A stretch of 64,000 nt of DNA from Centroberyx gerrardi (GCF_048128805.1 NC_135997.1:16886116-16950115), one strand, 5' to 3'. Counted from the first letter of the stretch, positions 12,081 to 24,761 are shown. Numbers and translations are program-made. Notes: generated by a model not told the origin, from the sequence alone.

Positions 12081-14689
12081 GCAGGATGGCAAAGTGAGCA
12101 GAGACTGTCCTTCCCTCCCGGTTCAAGCGCCTGTATTGGCAAACATCCAGCCTGCCGAAGTGCTGTTTAGCAAGCAAGTTTCTGTAGCACAGTCACAACA
12201 AAGTCACAATATCATTATTATTATCCATCATGCCAACCTTGCAAGTGTATCGAGTGTCAGTGAGATGAGATTGAATGAAATATTTGGAGCAGAAATCCAC
12301 CACAAGCTAATCTGATACAATTTTGGTAAGCATGCCAGCATGTATCAACTTTCATGTGAAATACTTTCGACACCTGGTAGAGTCCATGCAACAATGAACT
12401 GAGCCTGAGAGAAAAGTGTTCCTAATGCATTTTACTGTATGCTGCTGAGTGTGTATGTATGTAAGCATTAAACTGACAACTATTCCCTACTATGGAAACA
12501 CTGCTTTCTTGGTATACTCCCCCATAGGCTGTAAACTAAACATGTCTGGTGAATACTAAAATTGAAACAAAAAAAAGAAAACAATCTTAGAAATCTAAAA
12601 ATACAAAAAGCATCCTCATGAACTGGGTGTTCGCGTTTTGCAGTTGGCACACAGTCCCAGAAACCTCTGTCTTTATTTCTTTATTAGATTTATCCACCAG
12701 TCAGGGGATTTGTTCTTATCTACATTACAGTTCTGATGGTGAGACAGCTGCATGACTCTCCTGCCTGTTGCGGCCACATGTCATCCTTCTGGCAGTCAGC
12801 AGGGATGACATAAACCATGTGCTAGCTTCCTCTTAGAGTCTCACACCAGTTTCTCACATTCAGAACTTAGCGAGTTGACTGGAGACCTCGGCACAGTCCT
12901 GTCAGGAAAGTATTTACTTCCCTCCTCCTCCTGTCAACAGAACACGGCTACAGAGTCGCACAAATACACAGTTGTTTGTTTCACATTCACAGCTCATGGC
13001 ATTTGCATATGAAACATTCGTTCAACTTTCACACTTGAGATAAACACGAATGAGCTCCAGCTATCAAAACACCGCCTTTCTTCGACCCGCTTTGTCTTCC
13101 ACACATCAAGATTCATTACAAGCGCACCCTAAAGTGAACAACGCTGTACTTCATAAAATGGCAAATATTCGACATGTACAATTCATCAACAACGCACGTC
13201 TCAAAATGCCAATGAACGAAATGAAAAAACCTGTTTCACATAATTCAGTTCCAGCCCAGTAAGAGAGGGGAGAGCTGGTTCTAATTGGGATGAGGAGATA
13301 AACTGTAACCTTATCTGCAGAAAGCTGCTGTGTGCTGCATTATTTCATCTCCTCATGTGCCCTGAAACAATATGACAAAAACATCAGATGGAGTGAATGG
13401 AAAAAGCATGACCTCAGACTTTGTAACCTGGCAGATATAATCCAATCATTCTGTTGAGGGCCTAACTCGTGTTTAACGCCAGTCTATACATCATGCTGTA
13501 TATCTAATGCAGGACCGGGCTGGCTGCTCTTTGAAGAGGCAGTTTTGAAATCACATTCCATTTTCCCCTCCCAACAGCAAATTATTTCTACTCCCGCGAG
13601 ACGTGTGATTTCGGACTCGCAGTTGGAGCAAATCACTTGCAGACTACTTCATGAGGACCTTATTAATCTGAGGCGAGGGGTCTGGGATTCACCAAGTTCA
13701 AGTATAAACAACCTCGTCAGCGGACAAACTTAAAGGCTGTGACTGCAGAGTGTGTGCTTGGTTCCACCTCAGCGATATCAGCGTGCCTGAGAGAGCCGTG
13801 TCTGAGGTCAGATACCATGGGGTACAAGCCACAGCAAAAAAATGTGCCCCCTAATTGGTAACAGTCTCCGAATTTATGTAAGCAAGGTAGGCCCTAATTA
13901 ATCCCAGTACAATGAGGATCCTCTCTGGAGCGTGCTCATGTATTTGTTATTGGACGTCAGAGCAGGGCCGCTCTGGAGCCAATCAGATACAATGTCTAAA
14001 CACACTGCAATCAGATGGTGCTTTTTTCTACAGCGTCTCCCGCCAATGCCTCAGCCACAATGACAAAAGGTTATCAAGGAGCATCTAGCACCAGACTCAT
14101 GAACTCACCCTCATTTCCCCCAAAACTTGCCTATTTCCTCCTCATTGAAATCTCAGAACCAGGCCTCTAAAGTCTTGTGAGAAAGTTGGAAGGGGGATGA
14201 TGGGCGAGGCTGTTTGGAAAGATGCTAAACGTAGCTGGCACTTCTTATCTACTGTACATTAGCAAACTTGAGAAATGGTATTTGCCATGTCGCATCAGCC
14301 TGCTGCCGTCCCATCAGCGCCTGCCATTCCCAGCAATAACATGATCCAAATGCAGTCCAGATGTCTCAGACATCAAGCTTCAATATATCACTGCCCTGCA
14401 TTAATCTTATCAAGTGTGTCACAGATTTCCGCTTTGATAACATCACACAAGAGTTTAGAAACGGCTAACTCATTGCCCTCAGCTGATCACAGCACTGGAA
14501 ACAAAACACTCTGGAAAATATCAGCATGCCTAACAATAGTCTAACAATATAAAATAGTTTGCAACGTTTTAACACTGCAGAAAAGCTTGTACAAACATAT
14601 TTTCCTATGCGTGCAAAAAAATAGTGTTTTTTTGAGCATTAAACTTTCTTGAAGTCCTTAAAGGGAAAATCAAACCAAAATGAATTAAA
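12081..14689. other. Gene-free region
   Basis: The sequence looks unique and moderately GC-balanced. No repeat array or exon is recognised. Confidence 0.55.
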
Positions 14690-15940
14690 TTAGATTAGAT
14701 TAGGTTAAATTAGACTTTAATAATCCTGATGGGGAAACTGGGTCATTGCAGCAGCAAATAATAGAATACAGCAAAGAAAACATATTATATAAGTAAGAAT
14801 AGAGCAAGTGGGGGTGGTATCAAACATAACACAAATTGACAATGACAACACCAGAACATATTAGTAGAAATGTATAAATGAAAATTACGAAAATATATGA
14901 ATTATAGCATGCATGCAAGGTGTGCAAATATATCAGCAATTGGACGTACTCAGACAAAGAAAATGAATGAAAAATATAAGAAAAAATCTGAAAATAGATT
15001 CAGTATCAAAACACATGAAAAATATCAAGATATATGCAATATCAAATATGAAAACATGAGAATATCAAGAAATTATATGTGAATTTACAGTATATAAAGA
15101 ATGTGAGTGTATCATATTAACAGGTCTACAGAACCTAATTTGTCTGAACATAGAAAAATGTGCAATGCACGTTGTTATCTGTTCTCATTATCAGAATACA
15201 CATAGGCTATAGATGATATGTACAGGAATGTGTCCAGAAATAAATACTGACTCATATGAAGAGAATGTACAGAAATATGTGCAGATCAGAAATTGTGCGT
15301 GCTGATGTACAGATTATTACACACTGAAAGATATAATAAAATTCCAGGATGTAGGTCATGTTGGCAGTGCAGGCAGCCTGCTTCAGCACCCTCCGACTTG
15401 GCAGAAAGTCTGATGGCTGTCGGGACAAAGGAGCACCTACACGCTCCCTGTTGCACCCTCAGGATCCTGAGACAGAGGCTGAAGACGCTCTGCAGCTGCA
15501 TCAGCTCACCATAGAGGAGATGGGAGGTTTTGTTTGGGTTGGAGTTCAGTTTAGTCCTCCTCCTCCACTCTGCTGCTTCCTCAAGGTTGTCCAGGCTCAG
15601 CCCTGTGACACAGCAAGTCTTTATCACTTTATTTTCTTCTGTCTGCTTTTTGCTGCCTCCGCAGCACACCACTGCAAAGAACAGTGTGCTGGCCACAGCT
15701 GATTTATAGATATGTTGTCAGTGAAAGACCTGAGCCTTCTTAAGAAGTACCAGTCTTCTCTGCCTTCTGTTGTGCAGTGCCTCCATGCCATCAATCCAGT
15801 CCAGTTTGCTGTTGCAGGACTGCACCATCTCCAGCTCCTCACCCTGAATAGTGACAGGTAACAGTGGCTTCTTGCTCTGTTGGAAATCCACAACCAGCTC
15901 CTTTGTCTTATGGATGTTGAGCTGGAGATACTCCACATAT
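14690..15940 (-). mobile_element. 5'-truncated L2/CR1-like LINE
   Basis: On the minus strand, 15,936-15,718 encodes LQLNIHKTKELVVDFQQSK and PVTIQGEELEMV, then SKLDW, typical of the end of a non-LTR reverse transcriptase. 15,696-15,290 continues STLFFAVVCCGGS and SLDNLEEAAEW and ends in the CRCSFVPTAIRL motif. Frames shift and stops occur. The 3' end, around 14,760-14,690, reads CCCCATCAGGATTATTAAAG then a TCTAATCTAATC-type simple tail, a usual LINE 3' terminus in fish. It is dead on arrival. The exact clade is uncertain. Confidence 0.8.
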
Positions 15941-17277
15941 AGGAATGCATTTAGGAATTAATATTTCTAAAGTTTCTATTAGTTGAATTACAGAATAACA
16001 CCATTATACCAATGTCTTCTTATTGTTGTGTTAGAATATACAAAAATATCATGGTTTTGTCACTTACCAAAGTTTATGTACAAGCAGCTCCTCCAAGGGA
16101 ATCTCATGTATGATAATGAGCTCACAGTCTATCTTGGTTTAGGTTTAGCCAACAACAAAAAGTGTAGTTAAGGTTAGTTGAGGATAAGAAAACAGGATGT
16201 TGTGCTTTCTGTGTGATTTCCTATAAAATACTCTGAGATTTTAGTTAGACTGTTCTTCAACCAGAAGGCCGTGTCAGCAAGCATCCACCCTGCTGAGCTG
16301 TCCTTGAGCAGACACTGAATCCCCTGGAGGGGGGCAAGCAAAAAGAGAATTTTGCTTCGGGAATCAATAATGTATAACATTAGGTGTGTTGGACCACCCT
16401 GAATCCCCCCTAAAACACAACTGTCATTTGACTTTGATGATTTGTTTCCTACTACTCAATAGATGACATTATAAGACTCCATGCAATAATTGGCTAATCA
16501 CTGCACTGATTCCCTTTTCTCATATAACTCACATAACTCCGCTTTGCGTTGTCCAAACTCTCTGTCATGCTGTGTAGTACCTGCTGATCAGGATGGCTGT
16601 CTCAGTATATGGAGTCTAAAAATGGTCTGGTAGGCAAAAGTTTCTTCACCACCTGCCAGGATGTTATACTTGCGAATCCAAAAACCTTTCAGTACATGTG
16701 CAATCCTAACAGATAGTGCCATCCCTACTAACAGTGTTGTATACAGTAGCATGCAGTGTGAAGAATATGAGCAAAAAACGATCTATATTACCGTGTGACA
16801 AGAGTGATCGTAAAACTAAGCAATCACATAACAATGTGACACTAGAATATATATCAGCATTTGGGATCCAGTAAGGTTTGAATGAAACATGTTGAAATTG
16901 CAAGGTAGCATGTTGGTATTTTTTCCAAATACTGCACAGTACATCACACAGTATGGCTAGTTCACTGTTCATTCACTGTTAGGAATATGTAAGTACTCAA
17001 TATATTTCAGATACAGAAATTTGGTATACTGAAAAAAGAAACCTATAGATTCTCAGTTAGGTTGAGCACTCAGACAGGGCGAGCATGTTCCTGATGCCCT
17101 CTTCATGAAACAGTTTAACATCCTGGTGTTTTCAGCGCACTGAAATTAAATTTTAAAAAAAATTACTAATCCATTGTTAGCATACTGAAAAAAACAGTGA
17201 GCAGGCACTACATAGTCTCTGTAATTCAGGCATAAACTGGAACGTCACAAAAAGGATCATATGGAAAATTAGATGTA
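15941..17277. other. Gene-free region left of polr2m
   Basis: It is AT-rich. From about 16,690 onwards there are repeated TATACTGAAAAAA and AGTATACT words that may come from an old DNA-transposon relic. No boundaries are visible, so I do not call an element. Confidence 0.5.
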
Positions 17278-17283
17278 TTTATT
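17278..17283 (-). terminator. Candidate poly(A) signal of polr2m
   Basis: On the minus strand this reads AATAAA. It is the first canonical hexamer downstream of the polr2m stop codon and would give a 3' UTR of about 670 nt. There is no transcript evidence, so this is inference. Confidence 0.35.
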
Positions 17284-17951
17284 CGGTTCTGTTTTAAACA
17301 TTTTAAACAGTCACCTGATGTGCCAAAACAGTCCGCTACACCTGCTGATGAGTAGGCTGTTTGCACACTGTATGAAGAGTGTAAAATAAATAGGCAATCC
17401 TCACAGTAAGTACTTTCAATAATCCATATTGCATTATGCAGTGCATAAAATTATCAACACGCTACATGAGAATTTGAACATACTATATTGAAAACATAAT
17501 GAAGCTGAAACAGACACATGGGCAGCATCACACTGTTGATTTTTGATTAGCATTTTGCCTAAGGCCACACAAGCAGACCCAGAAAACCACAACCTCCCAT
17601 TAAACCAATTTCAAATTTAGTATACTAAAAGCCTACTCAGCAGCAGGTACTGCACAACACAGTTGAGAGGTACATTATTATTCCTGTAGGGCACTGAAGC
17701 AACTGAACCCAATACTGACTGGATGACAACTCAGTAAGCCAGTTTATCAACCCACCATTCAAGTTCCTTAGCTGAGAGTCTGGGATACCAACTATGCCTT
17801 CACAGTGCACCATGCAAATGGCCATTTCCTCTCTAAGAATGCTTGTCCTTGGAGTGAAAATCCTCTTTGATGGGCCCTGATTGCAAGGTCCAAAGCTTGC
17901 TGCCCACAGGGCTGAGGTCGCGCTGGATTCCCCAGCGCTGGCCTTCAAGGA

Positions 17952-18095
17952 TTAGTCTTCCTCTGAGGAGAGCTGGGCTCCATCATCGTGAACCTCTCTG
18001 TAGGCAGCCATGGGGCCGCCGTCAGGAGTGTAGGTCCCCATAGAGATCCTCAGCCCCTCAGACAGTTTCTGGGCTGCCAGCTTGGCATGCAACTC
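17952..18095 (-). CDS. polr2m: polr2m exon 4 (stop codon)
   Basis: The exon has 144 nt and encodes [15 protein letters not shown], then a Tyr-Arg-Glu-Val motif and an acidic end (LSSEED) before TAA. It corresponds to the [12 protein letters not shown]...YREV...SSDEF end of human Gdown1. The acceptor is TTTCAG. Confidence 0.93.
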   Translation of the reverse strand, partial: ELHAKLAAQKLSEGLRISMGTYTPDGGPMAAYREVHDDGAQLSSEED

Positions 18096-21000
18096 CTGAA
18101 ATTAAACACAACACAGAGAGAGAAAGCTGACATGAAAAGGTTTGTAAACACAGAGACCGAGCACATTATTATTATGAAGCACAGCCATGCTACTGAACCC
18201 TTAATGAAAGTAAAACTGGTAATAAGCTGTACAGATGCCTCTGCTCCATATTCATTATTTTTGATGTGAACAGATACAGTGCCTATAAAGGTTAAAGAGC
18301 AGAGCATTGGCTTTAATTTGAAGGCTTTTATAGCCATAGTGGAAACTCTGACTATTGGAGGGACCCAACATGTGGTCTTCCACCTATGGACTGGTGTCAC
18401 AAAAACATCATGAACATCAAAACCTCTGCTTTTAAAATTCACATTTCTTGACCTTTCAACACAAAATCTTTAACAATCCGATATGGACTTTTAACAATGG
18501 AATACACACTTGGTGCATTTATTTAATTGATGCAAAAGTGATTTCATTAGATGTTCAAGTTCATTGCATATTGACACCAAAAAACACTATTGGCAGATAC
18601 ATTTGTAATTGACAAATATATTCCCCAATTATTGAGAATTATTGTCTAGGTCTACCAGAGATTAACATTTATGTCTACAACTGGAATAATTTGCACAGCT
18701 CTGTGTGTAGTATCCAAAATTACCTTTTTCCCTCAGCTGCAAACGGCTGTTAATCAAAAAAATTCAGTCAAGAAATAATTCCAAGATTCCAGGAATAATT
18801 CCAATAATGCCAAGAATAATGTTTACTGGCCAAAATAATTAATATATATTTTTCACAGAAATATGTCACCCTACCCAATTTCAAAGCTATTTTGCACATA
18901 GAATCAGGTGTTTTGTAATTCATCGTAGCTGTATATAAAAGAGGCATTCAAATGACCCTTATTGATTTATCCGGCAAAAACAAATTTTACCGGCATTTGG
19001 TGGTTTGTGGGTGTTAATTTCGGACCCTGTCTGTGTGTGCCATGCGTGTGTGTGTGTGTGTTTATGCATGTGTAAAGCTGAACCTCTACAGCAGAGAAAG
19101 CCAATCAACAGCAACACTAACCTGCTGTTTCTTTGTTTGTTCCCTAAGGAGGGCGCCCGACTCTTCCAGAGACAGAAGCTGGGCTGGGCTATGCTGGAGG
19201 GGAGGGAGTTTGGCTGCAGTGATGTCATCCAGGTGCTTCCTGTCCCGCTCCTTCCTGGCTAGTGTGGAGAGCGGTGATGCACCTCCAGGAGACTGGCTGG
19301 GTGACAGGGATCCTGATGGAGAGCTGTCACTTCTGGGTGGCAGCCTGGAAACAGAGATGCTACGTGAGAAGATTTCAGTTCCCATCAACCGAATGATCAG
19401 CAGTATGCAAACAGCAGAACCATCACTGCATCAATGACATGGCATGTTAATGAATGACATCTACATAATTTGAATCATGTTTTTCTTTATCGTAAATAGT
19501 CCACACAAGCAATCTTTATCAAACCCATCCTACTCACTGATTTAGTTTGAATTTTTGTTTCCTGGTGGCTGAAATCTTCTCTGTTTTTTCCAGGACCTCT
19601 ATGTAGTGAGGCTTTTTTGGTGTCTGCTTTCCAAGAAAGAAATTGTCTGTTGCAGTGCTGTTTGATGGGTCTTTGGCCTCTCGACTGAAACCAGTACTAG
19701 CGGTTTCAGACAGTCTGACCCTTTCCAAGGCCTCCGCAAGGTCGCTCTCTTTTGTCTCGTCAGAGTTCAGAGAGGCCCCAGCAGAAACCGTCTCCATGGT
19801 TTCACCAGCAGCCGCTCTGGAGACAAACTGGCCTTGTTGCTTGTTGTTTTGCACATGAGCTGAGACAGGTGAGGTCTCCTTCTCTTGGACCATATCGACT
19901 GCAGCAGCATCTCCTTTCCTATTTTGGTGCGAGGTTCCCGGTGTGTCGTGGACTGCAGGTTGTCGTGAAGTGAAAGCCTGCTGGTACTTGGACTGTAACT
20001 CGCTCCTGGCACAAGACAGCATGCTTTGTCTTCTCTCTTCTTCATCGTGGTGTGCGATAGCGAGGCGAACTGTCTTTGCAAAATCTAATATCTTTTTCCC
20101 TTTGTCTGGAAGACTCTGTAAGAACCTCCTGCAAATAACACATAATCTTGTTATTTCACATTACAAAGTAATATTCAAAGCAATCTAGGTATTCAAGATA
20201 TTGTGGCTTACACATTGTCATTACAATTCACAGTATATATTTGCCACATGTGGTACAGGGCTGTAGGCAAATTAATTTGAGAGAATAAGACAACTGTCAC
20301 AGGTGTGTTCATGTTGTCTGAAGTGTAATGAAAAACAGGCGGATGAGGACCTATATAAAGATCCAGAGGACTCAAGATAAGGTTTATGTGAGTATTTTTG
20401 TGAGTCAAAATAACAGCATGTTCAATAACAGCTGTTTTAGTCAATATACAGAAAATTCCTCTAACATTCACCAAACATGTTAGACGTGTCATTATGCTTT
20501 TTACAATACCGCTTTTGTTGATCAGATCAACGGACAACCAGCTTTTGTGTTCATTTGTAGATGCTGTAGCATCTGTCAGTTGGTAAACTGACAGATGACA
20601 GAAATCTGAAAATCTCTATAAGACACGCAACTTCAGACATTTGGTGGAGGAATGACAGACATGCTCAAAGTTATAAACAGTGCTTGCTTTCAGGAAATAA
20701 CATGTTTGTGTGCTGTAGCCCCAAATAAGACAATATAATAACATAAACAGAAACAGGCGAGTCTCACTTGTTAGCTTACTTATTCTATTGTGAAAATGTG
20801 ACTTTTATATTTCTGTGCCAGAGACCTGTCACTGTTTCAATTCCTTGGCCGCCGTTGATAGAGGTTGATAAAAGTCATAATGCCCTTTTAAAGAAACATG
20901 TTCTGAAAGAACAATGCCTATCCAGTCATTTTCCATTTTCCATTACAGGCCTCTCAAGCAAATTTTACTGGCTGATGTGATCACTGTAATGTAATAATCA

Positions 21001-22397
21001 AATGGACAAAAACATCTCCCATCCTCATAGTGGGGATGACTGTAAAAAGGCAGAATGACTTTCTACTTGTCTACTTTGTTAAGTGCTCACATGTCTGATG
21101 TTGACTATCAATGTGGAGGCATCAATGCCACTTTTTCCAATACACACATATGCAGAGTAGATATCAGATACATTGCCTTCGTTGAAAAGTACAGACTTAA
21201 ATCAATTGTTTGGGATCATATGACAAAAATTGTATCATGTGTTTTTTCTATCAGTTCATCATTTTAAGACAGTTGGACAAGATATTTCTCCATGAACACC
21301 GATGGAAATTCAGGCAGCTAAAAAGAAAGTCCTCTAGAGAGAAGCATGTTGGACTTATTATCTGGTAATAGCAGCAAACCCACACCTTTTACTGGTCATG
21401 TATTGTTGATGTCTGATTTTTGAATAGAATTTTAGATTTTGCACTGCTTTAGCCTGTTTTTGAATGAGATACATCAAGCTTCCTCACATACAGTAATTTT
21501 CCAGTAATGCCAATAAACTGACAAGTGAGAACTGTTGGTTCCTGTTGACCAGTATGGGGCTACAACACCCAAATACACTTTTCTGGAACTTTAGACTATA
21601 GGGTTGAGCATGTCAATCATTATGTAGTGCATTGACAAAAAAAATCACCATGTTAAGACAATATTAATAGTTACTTATAGCCTAGATATCTTTCCAGAAA
21701 TCTAACTGCTGTTTGTCCAGTATAAACCAAACCATTTGCTCAGTTAATCCGGGGTTAGTTTTGTAATACACCTAATGGTCATGGTAGGGTGATGGGGGCT
21801 AGATGCTGATTCCATTTATATCTTACCACGTTACAGATGACTACTAACTTGAGAGGGGCTGAGAATCAACACTTAAAAATTAGCAGCAATAACGGGGAGG
21901 TGGGGCAGAAATAACGCGCTTGGATATGGGTTTCTCCCCGACAATGTGGACGACACATGGTGATTAGAGCAGTAATACATAGGTAATACATTACTCTGAT
22001 GGGCAACATTGCCAAGAAGTTGCGTTAACATTAGTTGCTTAACGTTAAATCACAATTCAACAGACCTCATTACAATTACGGTATTCAAATTTTGCAGTAT
22101 AACGTTACCGAGGTTACCGTGATTATCAGTAACGTCTCTTCTGTCCATACACGCACATGTAACAGTGCTTGTTTATCGTTACAACATTTTCAAAATCTAT
22201 GACAGCCATTTTGGGTGTACTGAAGGAAGTTCTTCTGCTCCTTGTGGTACACCAGGAAGTGCCACATCCTGACATTTCTGAACTTACTTGTTGGATAATA
22301 TCTTTTCCTGTCGCTGAAGTATTTCAGTGAGCTCTTCTTTACTCTTGCATCTCAGGTCGCCCACTTGTCCCTGGCGCTCTGTCCACGGCGAGGACAT
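17952..22397 (-). CDS. polr2m: RNA polymerase II subunit M (Gdown1), complete 4-exon gene
   Basis: Coding exons in order are 22397-22288, 20128-19538, 19344-19122 and 18095-17952, giving 355 residues (human about 368). What is seen: an N-terminal helix ending RQEKILSNK, then [14 protein letters not shown] (about 41-54); a low-complexity Ser/Thr/Glu middle; [14 protein letters not shown] (about 210-223); [16 protein letters not shown] followed by QLLSLEES (about 266-290); [11 protein letters not shown] (309-319); and an acidic end. From memory, these blocks match human POLR2M in the same order. Known role: Gdown1 binds RNA polymerase II in the nucleus to form Pol II(G), competes with TFIIF and makes transcription depend on Mediator. 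The start is the first ATG with a matching N-terminus. All junctions are GT-AG and the phases close. The only weakly conserved part is the middle of exon 2. Confidence 0.95.
18096..19121 (-). other. polr2m intron 3
   Basis: This is a 1,026-nt AT-rich intron with GT-AG ends. Nothing recognisable is inside apart from a short TG-rich patch at 19,030-19,065. Confidence 0.85.
19122..19344 (-). CDS. polr2m: polr2m exon 3 (HLDDITAA block)
   Basis: The exon has 223 nt and encodes residues 235-308. After a Ser/Pro-rich start it carries [19 protein letters not shown], the most conserved block of the family, then [13 protein letters not shown]. The donor GTTAGT is slightly weak but valid. Confidence 0.93.
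19538..20128 (-). CDS. polr2m: polr2m exon 2 (largest exon)
   Basis: The exon has 591 nt. It opens by completing a Lys codon, continues [18 protein letters not shown], runs through a Ser/Thr/Gln-rich stretch that is poorly conserved, and ends in the [11 protein letters not shown] block. The acceptor is TTTGCAG and the donor is GTGAGT. It starts in phase 2, which matters for the possible myzap read-through. Confidence 0.93.
20129..22287 (-). other. polr2m intron 1
   Basis: This 2,159-nt intron contains a perfect 12-bp hairpin at 20570-20597. I see no coding block or transposon in it. Confidence 0.85.
20570..20597. repeat. Perfect 12-bp stem hairpin
   Basis: CATCTGTCAGTT and AACTGACAGATG are exact reverse complements separated by GGTA. 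It lies inside polr2m intron 1 and could fold in the pre-mRNA. Its function is unknown. Confidence 0.8.
22288..22397 (-). CDS. polr2m: polr2m exon 1 (start codon)
   Basis: The exon encodes residues 1-36 plus two bases of codon 37 and begins [15 protein letters not shown]. The donor is GTAAGT. It contains the [13 protein letters not shown] helix that corresponds to the ELREMLKRQERLL region of human Gdown1. Confidence 0.92.
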
Positions 22398-22501
22398 AAC
22401 GGTTAGCTAACGACAGCTATTAGCTACAGCCATTTAACTAAACAGGACAGCCCGAAACATAAGCTAAGCTTTTTTAATCAGCATAAAAAACACTGGTTAT
22501 A

Positions 22502-22539
22502 AGTTAACTGACTCATAAATACCGTCAGTTAACTGACTC
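22502..22539. promoter_or_regulatory. Duplicated AGTTAACTGACTC upstream of polr2m
   Basis: The 13-mer AGTTAACTGACTC occurs at 22502-22514 and 22527-22539, about 105-140 bp upstream of the polr2m ATG. The first copy runs into TGACTCA, an AP-1-type consensus. It lies where a proximal promoter or 5' UTR would be, and a regulatory role is inference. Confidence 0.35.
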
Positions 22540-23502
22540 TTTAGAGTAGAGAGCTTAACAACAAACCTACGAAAGTGCCAGGTTCACTAAACAGCCAACA
22601 ACAGTTCAAAGAAGTAGAATTCTTCTTCTATTGCGGAAACAGGCATGAGAGGTGAAGCTCTACCGCCACCTAACGTACAGGACAGTACAGTACACTAGCA
22701 GACTGTACTTTATTATAACGAATAATATTGCTTGCTGTACATTTGAAGTTCTATCCTTATAATCCTGTATTCTGCTCTATCTTTATCCCCATTCCACCCA
22801 TTCATTAAATCTATTACACTGCACATTCATTCAGATCTTACTGTCAATATCTGAAGACCTTCTCTTACAACTTAGTGAAATAAACAAATCTCCCCACAGC
22901 ATCTATACCCATCTCTTGCCTCATTGGTATTCTCTGTATCCCCACTGCACAGTTTATAACTATTGAAATAAAAACAATAACTATTGCTTTATTTGGATAG
23001 GCACGTGTTCAGTATCAGAAACAAGGTTAATGGCAAGGTACATTTACCAAGACGCTGCTAGGAGTTTGCCTGGTGAGTAAGTTTACATGACTGAAATGCA
23101 ATAAAATATACACAGCCATGCAGATGTGTATATACTATATGTGGTATGCAGTTGCTTAAAAAGTATCCACTTAGCCTACTTGACTTTTTGCACATTTTGT
23201 TATCTCACAAAATAATTTCTAAATGTATTTATTTGGAGTTTTTTGTATGAGCTCTGTGCTCACACTAGAAATTCATTACAAAACATGAAATTCAAAGAAC
23301 AGAAATGGAAGGAATGCAAACCAGTTGTAAAAGACATATTTTCCCCAGTGTTAACAGGATCATACACAAGGATAAAAGAAATCTTTAGGTTGTGCCAACC
23401 AGTGTTAACAACAATAAAGTTGTCATATAGGCTCCATGCAAAGGTTATATGTATTGGTGGTCTCCAATGAAACAATCAAGATGGTTGGGTACATATATAG
23501 TC

Positions 23503-23508
23503 TTTATT
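23503..23508 (-). terminator. Candidate poly(A) signal of myzap
   Basis: The site reads AATAAA on the minus strand about 810 nt after the myzap stop codon. It is plausible but untested, and a read-through transcript would ignore it. Confidence 0.35.
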
Positions 23509-24319
23509 TTCCAAATATACATTAGCCTCATGTCATTAGTCGCAATATGATATGTATCGTTCAGGAAAAGGCACATCATAAAGCTATTCCTTCTTTGAAC
23601 ATAGTTCTGGCAGTGCAGACATCAGCTGGACAATACTTGTGCCTGTGGCTCAGGAATGGCAGTCACTTCTATAAAGTCAATATTTCCAAAGTTATTTTGT
23701 GGTTTTGTTTTTTTTTTATCATTAGCATATAAATTTACTTTACAATTTACCCAGTTGCCATTTTAAAGAGAATAACAGATGAAGTCCCACCACCAATATG
23801 GGATATCAGATATTAGGTTGTTCACAAAGGCACAAAGCATATCAATAAATATTTTGTACATAATCTGACAATAACAAAATAATATTTCATTTCATTTGTA
23901 CAGAGCAAATATAAAATGATAGGAAAATACACACATAAACCTTATAAACCTTCATACATGGTTTGAATGCTCATACCTCCATGAGCCACACAAGTAGGCT
24001 ACATTCACTGTAAACAAAACAAATACAGTCCTTCAGTATATTATTTACAAAGCATTAGACTATTTACACCCTACATTATGCAACATTGTATTATCATTAA
24101 TTAATAGTGCGCCATGTGCTAATGTAGGCTGAAAACCTCCTACATAAGATTTGGAACTGGAATCACATTTTCCACCATATGTGACAGAGATGTGATTTGT
24201 ATGCGTGTGTCTAGACAGGAAACAATAGGAATTTGACTTTTCAAGACCAGATATGTGTCATGTGGTGATTTTTTTAATTCCAATTGGCAATGAAAATAAG
24301 ACCAAAGAGAACTGAGTTT

Positions 24320-24761
24320 TCAGGAGTCATCTATCTTTATCTTTGCTGTCATTTCCATAAGTTTCATGAACGGTGTGTAGATTTTAGATGGACTTGATCT
24401 CGCTCGAGACGACGACGGGGACGGAGTGAATTCCTCCAGACTGGGGCGCGTGTCTGCGCTCGGCGCTACGACAGACCCGTCTGTGCTGGACTGGACTGGG
24501 CTCACGGGTTCAGATTCAGACGACTGTGGGCTTGTTAGTGTTCCTCTGGACGTCGGGGGGCTGGACTGCAGAAACCGGCTGTACTGAACAGGAGTGTACC
24601 TCAGTAAACTGGACTCCAGTCTGCTGGGAGGTGGGGTACCTGGTTTGAACGTCCTTGGTTGGGTTGGGGTTGTCAGGTAATGGGTTGGATGTTGCATGAG
24701 TTGAGATTGAGCTGGCTCAGACTGAACAGTAGGTTCGACATCATACCTTTGCACTTCACTT
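24320..24761 (-). CDS. myzap: myzap exon 14 (Ser/Pro-rich tail, stop)
   Basis: The exon has 442 nt and encodes 146 residues plus stop. Most is Ser/Pro/Thr-rich and disordered-looking. Only the end (KIYTPFMKLMEMTAKIK) resembles the human C-terminus (NYTPYTRVLELTMKK). The tail region in human is far shorter. Confidence 0.92.

Larger units (their letters stand above)
22398..24319. other. myzap-polr2m intergenic region
   Basis: The gap of 1.9 kb between the myzap stop and the polr2m start must hold the polr2m promoter and 5' UTR (left part) and the myzap 3' UTR (right part). It has a 13-bp direct duplication at 22502-22539 and an AATAAA on the minus strand at 23503-23508. No coding sequence is seen. 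Confidence 0.7.
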
